A stretch of DNA of 64,000 nucleotides from the NCBI GenBank assembly GCA_048499435.1, contig JASNZW010000005.1:62001-126000 (forward strand), written 5' to 3'. How positions within the stretch are numbered: the first letter of the stretch is position 1; each line of letters starts with the position of its first letter. The stretch comes from DAOTWC01 sp048499435. GTDB lineage: Bacteria > Chloroflexota > Anaerolineae > Aggregatilineales > Phototrophicaceae. Shown one piece after another: positions 19,471 to 27,753 of the stretch. The translations under genes were made by a program, and so were the position numbers. The notes under the pieces were generated by a model. The model was not told the origin of the DNA and searched no databases. It worked only from the letters and a program-made list of their open reading frames with translations.

Positions 19471-19499
19471 ATTGTATAACTGTCGCCCATTCGGGGCAA
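19471..19499 (-). promoter_or_regulatory. Promoter giving a likely leaderless mRNA for the receiver-hub gene
   Basis: On the minus strand TTGCCC (19494-19499), 17-base spacer, TACAAT (19471-19476). The expected start, about seven bases after the -10, falls at or next to the ATG at 19463. This supports that start over upstream in-frame codons inside the promoter. Confidence 0.55.
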
Positions 19500-19512
19500 C
19501 CGGGCTGTAGAA

Positions 19513-19540
19513 ACGGCGACCCCCGGTTGAGGGCCGCCGT
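19513..19540 (-). terminator. Terminator after the SH3b/CARDB lipoprotein gene
   Basis: Minus-strand hairpin with ACGGCG pairing CGCCGT and an inner CCC/GGG, followed by TTCTAC. It separates the lipoprotein gene from the downstream receiver-hub gene. Confidence 0.45.
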
Positions 19541-19571
19541 GCTGCGCTGCTGCCTGCCTGACCGCCGCGCG

Positions 19572-20711
19572 CTAAGGGGCCGCCGTCACGACCACGTCCA
19601 GCGTGCCGGTGTTATTGACCTCGCTCACCTCGTCCACGTCTGAGTCGCTGTCGGCCAGCACGCGCAGCGTATAGCTGCCCGGCGCGTCAAACAGCAGCGC
19701 GATCGTCAGGGCGATGCTCTCGCCAGCGCTCAGGTTAGACACCGCGCTCAGTTCCTGGGGCGTGCCGCCGGGCAGCACCGTAATCGTGCTGTTGAACTGG
19801 CCGGTGCTGCCGCTGCCCGTGTTAGCGATCGTGATCGAGTAGTTAGCGGTGACCGATGTCTCACCCGCCGGGATCGTCAGGCTGGTGGGGCCAACGATGC
19901 TGGCCACCACCAGGTCGGGCAGGCCCGGCGTGGGCGAGACCGGCGTGTGCGTAAACGTTGGCGCTAATGTCGGCGGCGGCGGGGATGTCGGCGGGGTAGT
20001 GGGCGGCGGCACCGGCGTCGCGATCACCGGGATGCCGGTACAGATACCGTAGACAGTCACGTAAGCTGCCGACACCCAGCCGATGGTCGCACCAAAGCGC
20101 ACCTGCCACCACTGATTGCTGCCAATGCGCCCGGTGATCGGCATCACCGTGCCCGCCGGCAGCACCGTGATCCGGTCGAACTGCGTGCCTGGCCCGGTGC
20201 GCAGGTTCAGCCCCACATTGACCAGCGCCCGGCAGGTCGGATCGTTAGGGTTAATGTCGGGCACGCGCGTCTGCGGCGCGGCGGTGGCCGTCACCTGCGC
20301 CTGTGAAGCGCGCACGGTGATGTCCACCGTGGCCGGGTCGCTGGCGATCGCGCCGCGAAAAGCCACCACCTGCAGGCGCACGCTGCCCGCCGCCGCCGGG
20401 CGGAAATCCAGCAGCACGTTCATGCTGCGGTCGCCCGCTGACGCTTCTGAGGTAACCGTTTTCACTATCTGGTTGTTGGCGACAAGCTGCACACGGGTCA
20501 CGCCCACGCTGTCCGTCGCGTTGGCGCTGACGAACACGGCGCTGCCGACCACAAATTCTTCGCCGTTCTGCGGCGCGGAAATGGTGACAGTCGGTTTACC
20601 GCCGCTGGGCGGGGTGACGACCGACTCGCTCGTGGGCGGCTGTCGGGTGAGATTACAGGCACTTAAAACCAGCAGCGCCGCCAGCAGCAGCGCCAGTTTC
20701 CAGTCGCGCAT
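19572..20711 (-). CDS. Lipoprotein with Ig-like, SH3b and CARDB domains
   Basis: 379 residues, exported and lipid-anchored: hydrophobic signal ending in the lipobox LSAC (Cys19). Residues about 40-135 form an Ig-like beta domain (PQNGEEFVVGSAVFVSANATD). Residues about 160-225 form a bacterial SH3 domain (LNLRTGPGTQFDRITVLPAG, then WWQVRFGATIGWVSAAYV), usually binding wall peptides. A Pro/Thr linker leads to a C-terminal CARDB-type adhesion domain (PDLVVASI, then EVNNTGTLDVVV). Placed on its own strong promoter. The exact ligand is unknown; wall attachment is the reasonable guess from SH3b. Confidence 0.85.
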   Translation of the reverse strand: MRDWKLALLLAALLVLSACNLTRQPPTSESVVTPPSGGKPTVTISAPQNGEEFVVGSAVFVSANATDSVGVTRVQLVANNQIVKTVTSEASAGDRSMNVLLDFRPAAAGSVRLQVVAFRGAIASDPATVDITVRASQAQVTATAAPQTRVPDINPNDPTCRALVNVGLNLRTGPGTQFDRITVLPAGTVMPITGRIGSNQWWQVRFGATIGWVSAAYVTVYGICTGIPVIATPVPPPTTPPTSPPPPTLAPTFTHTPVSPTPGLPDLVVASIVGPTSLTIPAGETSVTANYSITIANTGSGSTGQFNSTITVLPGGTPQELSAVSNLSAGESIALTIALLFDAPGSYTLRVLADSDSDVDEVSEVNNTGTLDVVVTAAP

Positions 20712-20750
20712 GGGGTTCCCTCACTTCGCTGCGGCACAGCTATTACAGCC

Positions 20751-20779
20751 ATTGTAACATCACACGGCCAGCGGGACAA
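20751..20779 (-). promoter_or_regulatory. Promoter of the SH3b/CARDB lipoprotein gene
   Basis: TTGTCC (20774-20779), exact 17-base spacer, TACAAT (20751-20756), leader of about 33 bases with GAGGGA before the ATG. Confidence 0.6.
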
Positions 20780-20840
20780 CGCCCCTGCGCTGCGCCTGCC
20801 CCACCCTCAGCCAACGCCCGCCTGGCGCTGCCCACACAAA

Positions 20841-20879
20841 CAAAAACAGCCCCGGCGGCAGCGGGCCGCGCGGGGCTGT
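20841..20879 (-). terminator. Intrinsic terminator of the V4R gene
   Basis: Minus-strand stem ACAGCCCCG/CGGGGCTGT (20871-20879 with 20846-20854) with a GC-rich loop, followed by TTTTTG. Best-formed terminator on this strand. Confidence 0.75.
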
Positions 20880-20905
20880 CTAGCGTTTTGCGGTATGGTT
20901 TCCAT

Positions 20906-21538
20906 TCAGCCAATCGGCTCTTTGTAGATGATATAGCGGCCCATGTCGTCGCCTTTGGCGATACACGAAGCCATGTCCACTTTGAACTCGTGCCCGCCAG
21001 ACACCCAGCGCAGCCCTTCCTGAAGCAGGCCCTGCCCCACAAAGCACACCGGGCGGTCGGCTTTGCGGTCCCAGCACATCGGGCAGCGCTCCAGCGTGTA
21101 GACAATGCGGTCAGTTCCCTCTTCGTGGACGTTGGAGATCTGGTCCGAAAACTGCGAGAAGATATTCGCCATCGCCGGCACGCCCACTTTGAGCTTGGCG
21201 CTCAGCGGCAGCACCTTAAACGCCAGGTCGCCAACGCCGGCCAGCGCGCCGAAGGTTTTCAGGCCCTGGGCGAAGGTGGCGCGCCCGGCGCGCAGCGCCA
21301 GCCCGCGCCCGCCGCGCGGCCCGTACATGTCCTCAAGGGCGACGTTAAGCGCGGTGAAATCAGCGAAATCAAAACCTTTTTCCAGGTTATCGGGCGGATA
21401 ATTATCAATCAGGTGGTCCAACCCGGCCAGGTGCAGGATGGCGCTCAGCCCATTCTTGCCCATGATCTCTTCCATCGCCTCGATGGTGATCAGGGCAAAT
21501 TTATTGGGATAATAATATCCGCTTTTCTCAGGTGGCAT
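20906..21538 (-). CDS. V4R (4-vinyl reductase) domain protein
   Basis: 210 residues, soluble. The C-terminal half carries the V4R pattern: a beta region (TDRIVYTLERCPMCWDRKAD), Cys in RPVCFVGQGLLQEGLRWVSG and the strand with MASCIAKGD. Four cysteines (CPMC, PVC, ASC) could bind a metal or a small hydrophobic ligand; V4R domains are known as sensory or ligand-binding modules. The N-terminal half (MEEIMGKNGLSAILHLAGL and following) is helical and matches the usual N-terminal part of V4R sensors. Start ATG 21538 has GGAGG ten bases upstream. A leader of about 95 nucleotides with two hairpins precedes it. Confidence 0.82.
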   Translation of the reverse strand: MPPEKSGYYYPNKFALITIEAMEEIMGKNGLSAILHLAGLDHLIDNYPPDNLEKGFDFADFTALNVALEDMYGPRGGRGLALRAGRATFAQGLKTFGALAGVGDLAFKVLPLSAKLKVGVPAMANIFSQFSDQISNVHEEGTDRIVYTLERCPMCWDRKADRPVCFVGQGLLQEGLRWVSGGHEFKVDMASCIAKGDDMGRYIIYKEPIG

Positions 21539-21638
21539 TATACCTGGTCCTCCAATTCGGCAGAGCAAACCCAACCGCGGTTTGGCGTGTTAGCGCAGCA
21601 CACAGCGCGGAAGGTTTCCCCCTTCAGGCGCTCTTATC

Positions 21639-21668
21639 AGTATACGCCAAAACCGCGCGTTCTCCCAA
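21639..21668 (-). promoter_or_regulatory. Promoter of the V4R gene with CAATTG repeat
   Basis: TTGGGA (21663-21668), 18-base spacer, TATACT (21639-21644). Two CAATTG palindromes 12 bases apart (21666-21671 and 21678-21683) touch the -35 and could be an operator. The predicted leader runs from about 21632 to 21539. Confidence 0.5.
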
Positions 21669-21708
21669 TTGACATCACAATTGTAGGACAACCCGCCAGG
21701 CCGATATT

Positions 21709-23082
21709 TCAGCTCATGGACAGCGGCGCCGCAGCGGCAGCGCGCGCCGCCGGCAGCCGCCCCTGCATGCTCCAGGGGCCAGTCCAGGTGATTTCAACCT
21801 GCGCCACCCGCCCGCGCCAGGCGCCGGCGTCCTCGAAAAAGACCAGCTTATTCTGCGGCGTGCGCCCGCGCCATTTACCTTTGTGCTGGTCTTCCACCAG
21901 CACCGGCACGATCTGGCCCAGGAAACGCTGGTTAATGCCCGCGACGACTTCGGTCTGTAATGTTTCAAGCGCCTGCAGGCGGCGGCGCTTCTCGTCGTCC
22001 GGCACATCGTCGGGCATGGCGCGCGCGCTGAGGGTGTGCGGGCGCGGGCTGTAGCGCGCCAGGTGCGCCTTGTCGAGCTTCAGCTCAGCCAGCAGATCAT
22101 ACGTGCCCTGGAACTGCGCCTCGGTCTCACCGGGAAAACCTACGATGATGTCGGTGTTGATCGCCACATCGGGGATGCGGCTGCGGATATTGGCGACCAG
22201 CCGGCGGTATTGATCAACCGTGTAGCCGCGCTTCATGTGCGCCAGCACCTCATCGTCGCCAGCCTGCACCGGCACTTCGATGTGCGGCATAACGCGCGGC
22301 AGCGCCGCCACCGTGTCCAGCAGCTTGTCAGTCATCCAGTTGGGGTGGCTGGTCAGAAAGCGGATACGCTCCAGCCCGGTTTCCTCGGCGATATCGTGCA
22401 CAACACGCAGCAGGTCGGCCAGGTCGGGGCCATCGGCGACATCCTTGCCGTAGCGGTCCACGATCTGCCCCAGCAGCGTGATTTCCTTCACGCCCTGCTG
22501 CGCCAGGCTGCGCGCGTGCGCCACGATCGCGCCGACGCTGCGGCTGCGCTCAATGCCGCGCCGGAAAGGGATAATGCAGAAGCTGCACGCATGCGAGCAG
22601 CCGTAAACGACCGGCACGTGCGCGCTGATGAGGCTGCCCTGCTCGTGCAGCGGCAGCAGCAGGTCGCCATCCTGAAGCGCGTCGCGCCGCTGGCGGGCCT
22701 GCGCTTCTTCCGCCACCGCCTCCGCCTCTGCCGCGTGGTCACGCAGAAAGGCAACCAGCGGCTCCGGCTCTGACGGCGGCATGAACACGTCCACGAAGGG
22801 CAGCTTTTGCCGCAGGCGCAGCGGGTCGCGCACGCCCACCATGCAGCCCATCACGCCGACGATCTTGTCAGGGTGCTGCTGCTTCACCTGCGCCAGCTCA
22901 TACAGGCGGCCCAGCCCCTTGTCCTCGGCGCTCTGCCGCACCACACAGGTGTTCACCACCATGATATCGGCGCTGTCCGGGTCAAGGGCGGCCCGGTGGC
23001 CCAGGCGCTCCAGCTCTGACGCCAGCCGCTGCGAATCAGCGGTGTTCATCTGGCATCCCAGGGTCCAGATATGGTATCTCAT
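21709..23082 (-). CDS. miaB: tRNA-2-methylthio-N6-dimethylallyladenosine synthase MiaB
   Basis: Radical SAM methylthiotransferase, 457 residues, adding the methylthio group to A37 of tRNAs reading UNN codons. N-terminal UPF0004 domain with its three cluster cysteines (TLGCQMN, NTCVV, GVMGCMVGV). Radical SAM domain with CSHACSFC (CxxxCxxC) and IIPFRRGIERSR. C-terminal TRAM domain (about 380-440; VLVEDQHKGKWRGRTPQNK). MiaB is favoured over the related MtaB by the start (LGCQMN) and by PFRRG; RimO is unlikely. It is transcribed from a near-consensus promoter at 23125-23153 and is divergent from glgP. Confidence 0.92.
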   Translation of the reverse strand: MRYHIWTLGCQMNTADSQRLASELERLGHRAALDPDSADIMVVNTCVVRQSAEDKGLGRLYELAQVKQQHPDKIVGVMGCMVGVRDPLRLRQKLPFVDVFMPPSEPEPLVAFLRDHAAEAEAVAEEAQARQRRDALQDGDLLLPLHEQGSLISAHVPVVYGCSHACSFCIIPFRRGIERSRSVGAIVAHARSLAQQGVKEITLLGQIVDRYGKDVADGPDLADLLRVVHDIAEETGLERIRFLTSHPNWMTDKLLDTVAALPRVMPHIEVPVQAGDDEVLAHMKRGYTVDQYRRLVANIRSRIPDVAINTDIIVGFPGETEAQFQGTYDLLAELKLDKAHLARYSPRPHTLSARAMPDDVPDDEKRRRLQALETLQTEVVAGINQRFLGQIVPVLVEDQHKGKWRGRTPQNKLVFFEDAGAWRGRVAQVEITWTGPWSMQGRLPAARAAAAAPLSMS

Positions 23083-23124
23083 CAGGTTTCGCTTGCGCTA
23101 ATTTTGTGAACGATCATAAGCGTT

Positions 23125-23153
23125 ATTGTAGCGGAGGGGGGATAGCGCGTCAA
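23125..23153 (-). promoter_or_regulatory. Near-consensus promoter of miaB
   Basis: TTGACG (23148-23153), 17-base spacer, TACAAT (23125-23130) on the minus strand, leader about 36 bases. Each hexamer matches five of six consensus bases. Confidence 0.7.
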
Positions 23154-23224
23154 TCCGGCCGGGGCATATTCAGCCGCCGCCGCCGCTTTCACCATGATCA
23201 CCCTGCGATCCTGACGGCCAGCGG

Positions 23225-23253
23225 TTGGCAGCGCCGCCGTGTCGCGTTATGCT
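23225..23253 (+). promoter_or_regulatory. Promoter of glgP
   Basis: TTGGCA (23225-23230), 17-base spacer, TATGCT (23248-23253), leader about 46 bases ending in GCAGGAGACATT before the ATG. Confidence 0.6.
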
Positions 23254-23305
23254 TGTGCGCGCTGGATAGACACAACCTGCGCCCATGCGCGCAGCAGGAG
23301 ACATT

Positions 23306-25879
23306 ATGATTCGACCGGTCGCAACTGTCAAAGTGATCCCCAACCTGCCCCCTAAACTGGCGCGCCTGCAGGAGCTGGCGCTGAATCTGCGCTGGGCCTG
23401 GGACCAGGAAAGCATCGCCCTGTTTCGCCGCCTGGACAATGACCTGTGGAAAGCCACCGGGCGCAACCCGGTGTGGATGCTGGGCCTGGTGAGCCAGGAG
23501 CGCCTGCAGGCGGCCTGCGAAGACCTCGCGTTTATGGCCCACTACAACCGCGTCTGCGAGGCGTTCGACGCCTATATGGCCGCGGGCGTGACCTGGTACA
23601 GCGAGGTGTACGGCGGCAGCGCGCCGCCGCGCATCGCCTATTTTTCGATGGAGTTCGGCATCACCGAATGCCTGCAAAACTATTCCGGCGGCCTGGGCGT
23701 CCTCAGCGGCGACCACCTCAAAAGCGCCAGCGACCTGGGCATCCCGCTGGTTGGCGTTGGCCTGCTGTACCAGGAAGGTTACTTTCACCAGTACCTGAAC
23801 GCCGACGGCTACCAGCAGGAATCGTATCCGATCAATGACTACGCCAACCTGCCCGTGACGCTTCAGCGCGACGCCAGCGGCGCGCCCGTCAAAATCAGCG
23901 TGCCGCTGCCGGGGCGCGAGCTGTTCGCCGTGATCTGGCATGTGCAGGTGGGCCGCGTGGCGCTGCTGCTGCTGGACACCAACATTAAGGAAAACGCCCG
24001 CGATGAAGACCGCAACCTCACCGACCGCCTCTACGGCGGCGACCGCCGCACGCGCATCCGCCAGGAGCTGCTGCTGGGCATCGGCGGGATGCGGGCGCTG
24101 GAGGTGCTGGGCCTGCGCCCGGACATCGTGCATATTAACGAAGGCCACTCGGCCTTTCTGGCGCTGGAGCGCATCCGCCAGTTGATGGTGGAGAAGCACC
24201 TCACCTTCGCTGAGGCGCGCGAGATCGCGCGCGCGGGCATCCTCTTTACCACGCACACGCCGGTCCCCGCCGGGCTGGAGCGCTTCGGCTTCGACCTGAT
24301 AGACGAACACTTCACCGAGTATTACCAGAGCCTGGGCCTGTCGCGCAGCGAGTTCATCAACCTGGGACGCGAGAAGATGGGCGACTACGACCTGTTCTCG
24401 ATGGCGGTGCTGGCGCTCAACCTGTCAGCGGCAGCCAACGGCGTAGCCCAGCTTCACGGCGTGGTTTCGCGCAGAATGTGGCAGTGGGTTTACCCCAATG
24501 TTCCCGAAAACGAGATTCCCATCGGGTCAGTGACCAACGGCATCCACGTCGCGAGCTGGATCAGCCAGGAAATGGAGACGCTGCTGGACCGCTATCTGGG
24601 GCCGGAGTGGCGCGCGCAGGAAGCCAACCCGGACGTGTGGCACAGCGTCGCCGACATCCCCGACGCCGAGCTGTGGCGCACGCACGAACGGCGGCGCGAG
24701 CGCCTCACCGCCTTCACCCGCACCCGCCTGCGGATGCAGTTGGAGAACAGGGGCGCGCCGCGCAGCGAAGTTGAGGCCGCCAGCGAGTGCCTCAACCCGG
24801 ACGCGCTCACCATCGGTTTCGCCCGGCGCTTCGCGACCTACAAGCGCGCCACGCTGGTTTTTCGCGATCTGGAACGGCTGAAAGCCATCATCAACAACCC
24901 TGACCGGCCCGTGCAGTTTATCTTCGCGGGCAAGGCGCACCCGCACGACACCGCCGGCAAAGAGCTGATCCGCCAGATCATCAACTACGCCCGCGACGCT
25001 GATCTGCGCCACAGCGTCGTGTTCCTCGAAAACTACGACATGAACACGGCACGCTACCTCATGCAGGGGGTGGATGTGTGGCTGAACACCCCGCGCCGCC
25101 CCAAAGAGGCCAGCGGGACCAGCGGCATGAAGGTCATCTACAACGGCGGCCTGAATTGCAGCATTCTCGATGGCTGGTGGGCCGAAGGGTATGACCCGTC
25201 GGTCGGCTGGGCGATCGGCAACGGCGAAGAATATCCAGAGTCCGAAGCCGACCACCAGGATTACGTCGAGAGCGAGGCGCTGTACAACATTATCGAGCAG
25301 GATATCGTGCCGCTGTTCTACACGCGCGGGCGCGACGGCCTGCCGCGCGGCTGGATTGACAGGATGAAGCGCTCGATGCAGGCGCTGGCCCCGTTCTTCA
25401 ACACGCACCGCATGGTTCAGCAGTACACCGAACGCTATTACATGCCGCTTTACAGCCGCGTCCAGGACATGACCGCCAACGACTTGCAGCAGGGGCGGGC
25501 CTATGCCCGCTGGCAAAGCGGCCTGCGCCAGGCCTGGAAGGATGTGCGCGTGCAGGCGGTGCGCGTCGACAGCGAGCAGATCAAGGTCGGCGACGCGCTG
25601 GAGGTCGAAGCGACCGTGCAGTTGGGGCAGCTCAAGCCGGAAGATGTGCAGGTCCAGCTTTACTACGGCCAGCTCAACAACCAGCGCCAGATCGGTCTCG
25701 CCGCTGAGGCCGAGGCGGTGGAGATGGAGCCGATGGGCACGGATGGCGGCGGCGCTTACCGCTTTGTCGCCCGCCTGCTGTACTACACCAGCGGCGAGCG
25801 CGGTATCTCGGTGCGCGTTGTGCCGCACCACGACCTGCTGCCGTCGCCGTTTCAGCCAGGGCTGATCGTCTGGGCCTGA
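23306..25879 (+). CDS. glgP: Alpha-glucan (glycogen) phosphorylase
   Basis: GT35 enzyme releasing glucose 1-phosphate from glycogen or maltodextrin; 857 residues. It belongs to the variant with an N-terminal DUF3417 extension (LPPKLARLQELALNLRWAWD). Family landmarks are YFSMEFGITECLQNYSGGLGVLSGDHLKSAS (in parts), TNGIHVASWISQEM, FARRFATYKRA and the PLP-binding loop EASGTSGMK with Lys609. It ends in a beta-rich tail (about 730-857) also typical of this variant. ATG 23306 is preferred over an upstream GTG-type start because AGGAG lies seven bases before it. It is separate from the glycogen synthesis operon at 50-56 kb. Confidence 0.92.
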   Translation: MIRPVATVKVIPNLPPKLARLQELALNLRWAWDQESIALFRRLDNDLWKATGRNPVWMLGLVSQERLQAACEDLAFMAHYNRVCEAFDAYMAAGVTWYSEVYGGSAPPRIAYFSMEFGITECLQNYSGGLGVLSGDHLKSASDLGIPLVGVGLLYQEGYFHQYLNADGYQQESYPINDYANLPVTLQRDASGAPVKISVPLPGRELFAVIWHVQVGRVALLLLDTNIKENARDEDRNLTDRLYGGDRRTRIRQELLLGIGGMRALEVLGLRPDIVHINEGHSAFLALERIRQLMVEKHLTFAEAREIARAGILFTTHTPVPAGLERFGFDLIDEHFTEYYQSLGLSRSEFINLGREKMGDYDLFSMAVLALNLSAAANGVAQLHGVVSRRMWQWVYPNVPENEIPIGSVTNGIHVASWISQEMETLLDRYLGPEWRAQEANPDVWHSVADIPDAELWRTHERRRERLTAFTRTRLRMQLENRGAPRSEVEAASECLNPDALTIGFARRFATYKRATLVFRDLERLKAIINNPDRPVQFIFAGKAHPHDTAGKELIRQIINYARDADLRHSVVFLENYDMNTARYLMQGVDVWLNTPRRPKEASGTSGMKVIYNGGLNCSILDGWWAEGYDPSVGWAIGNGEEYPESEADHQDYVESEALYNIIEQDIVPLFYTRGRDGLPRGWIDRMKRSMQALAPFFNTHRMVQQYTERYYMPLYSRVQDMTANDLQQGRAYARWQSGLRQAWKDVRVQAVRVDSEQIKVGDALEVEATVQLGQLKPEDVQVQLYYGQLNNQRQIGLAAEAEAVEMEPMGTDGGGAYRFVARLLYYTSGERGISVRVVPHHDLLPSPFQPGLIVWA

Positions 25880-25909
25880 GCCAGCGCTGAATGCGCTTTG
25901 CTGCGCGCC

Positions 25910-25937
25910 GGGCGGCCCCGCTACAGGGCCGCCCTTT
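25910..25937 (+). terminator. Terminator of glgP
   Basis: Perfect nine-base stem GGGCGGCCC/GGGCCGCCC (25910-25918, 25926-25934), seven-base loop, then TTTG. Confidence 0.6.
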
Positions 25938-26022
25938 GCGTTTACCCCCGCGCGGCCAAACCACATTCAAACTGGCCTGCGACAAATGTACTGGCAGCTT
26001 GTTTTCGCGCATGCCGCGCCTG

Positions 26023-26031
26023 TGCTATACT
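26023..26031 (+). promoter_or_regulatory. Extended -10 promoter of the MutL-like ATPase operon
   Basis: TGC plus TATACT, seven bases before the ATG at 26039, so the first gene would be read from a leaderless transcript. The upstream TTTCGC is a weak -35 at best. Confidence 0.5.
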
Positions 26032-26038
26032 GGCGCAT

Positions 26039-26281
26039 ATGAACGAGGACGGCCGCTGGCTTGAACAGGCGCGCGCGCGCGGTGTGGACGGCGCGCTAAG
26101 GGTGGCGCTGGACGTGCTGGCCCCGCTCGGCCCACTGGGCGCGCAGCTTATCTGGGCGGCCCAGCCCGCCCTCGGCCTGCTGGGCCTGGGCCAGGCGGCG
26201 GCGCATCTGGCGGGCGCGCTGGAGGAACCGGGCGGCGTTGAGCGCCTGCGCCGCCGGTTGGACAGCGACGACGAAGCGTAA
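26039..26281 (+). CDS. Small hypothetical protein, first gene of the MutL-like operon
   Basis: 80 residues. Charged ends (MNEDGRWLEQARARG; RRRLDSDDEA) flank a hydrophobic, Ala/Leu/Gly-rich centre (residues about 24-60) that could be a membrane hairpin or an amphipathic helix. Not recognised. ATG 26039 follows the -10 box by seven bases and no Shine-Dalgarno is present. The next gene starts 35 bases later on the same strand. It is small enough to be questioned, but codon use (G/C at third positions) matches its neighbours. Confidence 0.55.
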   Translation: MNEDGRWLEQARARGVDGALRVALDVLAPLGPLGAQLIWAAQPALGLLGLGQAAAHLAGALEEPGGVERLRRRLDSDDEA

Positions 26282-26316
26282 AGCGGGGGCGGCACACCTG
26301 CCACCGGGGGGACGCT

Positions 26317-27075
26317 GTGGATACGACAACCGAGTTTATCGGCATTATCCTCATCCTGACGGCGCTGGTGGCGCTCGTCAGCGCGACGCAGATTCAGCGG
26401 CGGCGGCAGGCGTTCGCGCTGCGCCCGATTGACGCTTTCGACGCGCTGCCCGACGCGGTGGGCGCGGCGATCGAGGCCAACCGCCCGCTGCACCTCTCGC
26501 TGGGCAGCGCCGGCCTGGGCGCGGACCGCACGCTGCTGGCGCTGGCCAGCGCCGAGCTGCTGTACCAGGTGGCGCGGCGCGGCGCGATCGGCGCGGCTGC
26601 GCCGCTGTTCACCACCAGCGACCCGACCGCTATCCCGCTGGGCCACGACACCCTGCGCCGCGCTTATCAGTCGCGCGGGCTGCTGGACCGCTATCAGCCG
26701 GGCGCTGTGCGCTGGTACCCCGCCGGACAGCGGTCGCTGGCGTTCGCCGCCGCGCTGACCGCCGCGCTGGGCGCTGACAACGTGGGCGCTAACCTGCTGG
26801 CGGGCAGCTTCGGGCCAGAGCTGGCGCTGATCGGCGAGGCGGCCCACCGCCGCGACCAGCCGCTGATCGCCGTGAGCGACCAGCCGGAGGGACAGGCCAT
26901 CGCCTACGCTTTTTCCGACTACCCGTTGATCGGCGAAGAGCTGTTCGCCGGCGGCGCTTACCTGGGAACGGACGCCGTCCAGACCGGCGCGCTGGTGGCG
27001 CAGGATGTTCTGCGCTGGCTGGTAATCGCCGCGCTGATCGTGATGGCGGTGACAGCGGCAGTGGGAGGGGCATAA
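26317..27075 (+). CDS. Membrane-anchored DUF6754-like protein
   Basis: 252 residues. An N-terminal membrane helix (about 8-25), then a soluble Rossmann-like or alpha/beta domain (HLSLGSAGLGADRTLLALASAELL; PLFTTSDPTAIPLG) and a C-terminal hydrophobic helix (about 231-250). The sequence recalls the DUF6754 proteins of Chloroflexota, a family without known function; I hold this from memory of its look and have no search. GTG start with GGGGGG about six bases upstream. It ends three bases before the next gene. Confidence 0.65.
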   Translation: MDTTTEFIGIILILTALVALVSATQIQRRRQAFALRPIDAFDALPDAVGAAIEANRPLHLSLGSAGLGADRTLLALASAELLYQVARRGAIGAAAPLFTTSDPTAIPLGHDTLRRAYQSRGLLDRYQPGAVRWYPAGQRSLAFAAALTAALGADNVGANLLAGSFGPELALIGEAAHRRDQPLIAVSDQPEGQAIAYAFSDYPLIGEELFAGGAYLGTDAVQTGALVAQDVLRWLVIAALIVMAVTAAVGGA

Positions 27076-27078
27076 GCT

Positions 27079-27747
27079 ATGGCGCGCATTACTCGCATTT
27101 CAGCGGCGGCCATCGCCATCGGCTTTGGCCTCATCACCCTGGCCGGGCTGCTGGTCGGCGACGGCCTGGGCTTTCTCAGCGCGTTCGTGGCCGCCCTGCG
27201 CGTGCGCGACCTGACCAGCCTGTTTCTCCAGCTTGTGTTGATTACCGTCGCCGTCACCGTGCTGGCTGGCCTTATCAACCTGCTGATGGTGCATCTGCGC
27301 CGCATCCGGCAGCGCGGCGGCGGCTGGGGTTACAGCATCGTGCTTGTTATCGGCGCGCTGGCCGTCATCGCGCTGACCGCGCTGGAGCGCGCCGGCATCC
27401 TGGCTGGCGACCCGCCGCCGACCCGTCTGCTGCTCGAAGACCTGCAGGTGTCGATCGAATCGGCGCTGGCGGCGCTGCTGTTGTTCGCGCTGGTGTACGG
27501 CGCGGTGCGCGCCACCCGCCGCCAGCGTTTCTCTGGCTGGACGCTGCTGTTCACGGCGGCGCTGTTGGTGGCGCTGGCGGGCGCGCTGGCGCTGCCGGGG
27601 CTGGGGCTGCTGGCGGACCTGCGCGGCTGGCTGCTGGCGGTTCCGGTGAGCGCGGGCGCGCGCGGCATCCTGCTCGGCATCGCGCTGGCGACTGTCGTTG
27701 CGGGCGTGCGCGTGCTGATCGGGCAGGACCGTTCCTACCGGGAATAG
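27079..27747 (+). CDS. Polytopic membrane protein of the MutL-like operon
   Basis: 222 residues with about six hydrophobic helices: residues 8-28, 50-72, 90-108, 131-150, 156-185 and 195-215, separated by Arg-rich short loops (HLRRIRQRGG; RATRRQR). No family recognised. The ribosome-binding site GGGAGGGG lies within the end of the preceding gene, and the next gene begins six bases after the stop, so translation is probably coupled on both sides. Confidence 0.75.
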   Translation: MARITRISAAAIAIGFGLITLAGLLVGDGLGFLSAFVAALRVRDLTSLFLQLVLITVAVTVLAGLINLLMVHLRRIRQRGGGWGYSIVLVIGALAVIALTALERAGILAGDPPPTRLLLEDLQVSIESALAALLLFALVYGAVRATRRQRFSGWTLLFTAALLVALAGALALPGLGLLADLRGWLLAVPVSAGARGILLGIALATVVAGVRVLIGQDRSYRE

Positions 27748-27753
27748 AACCTT

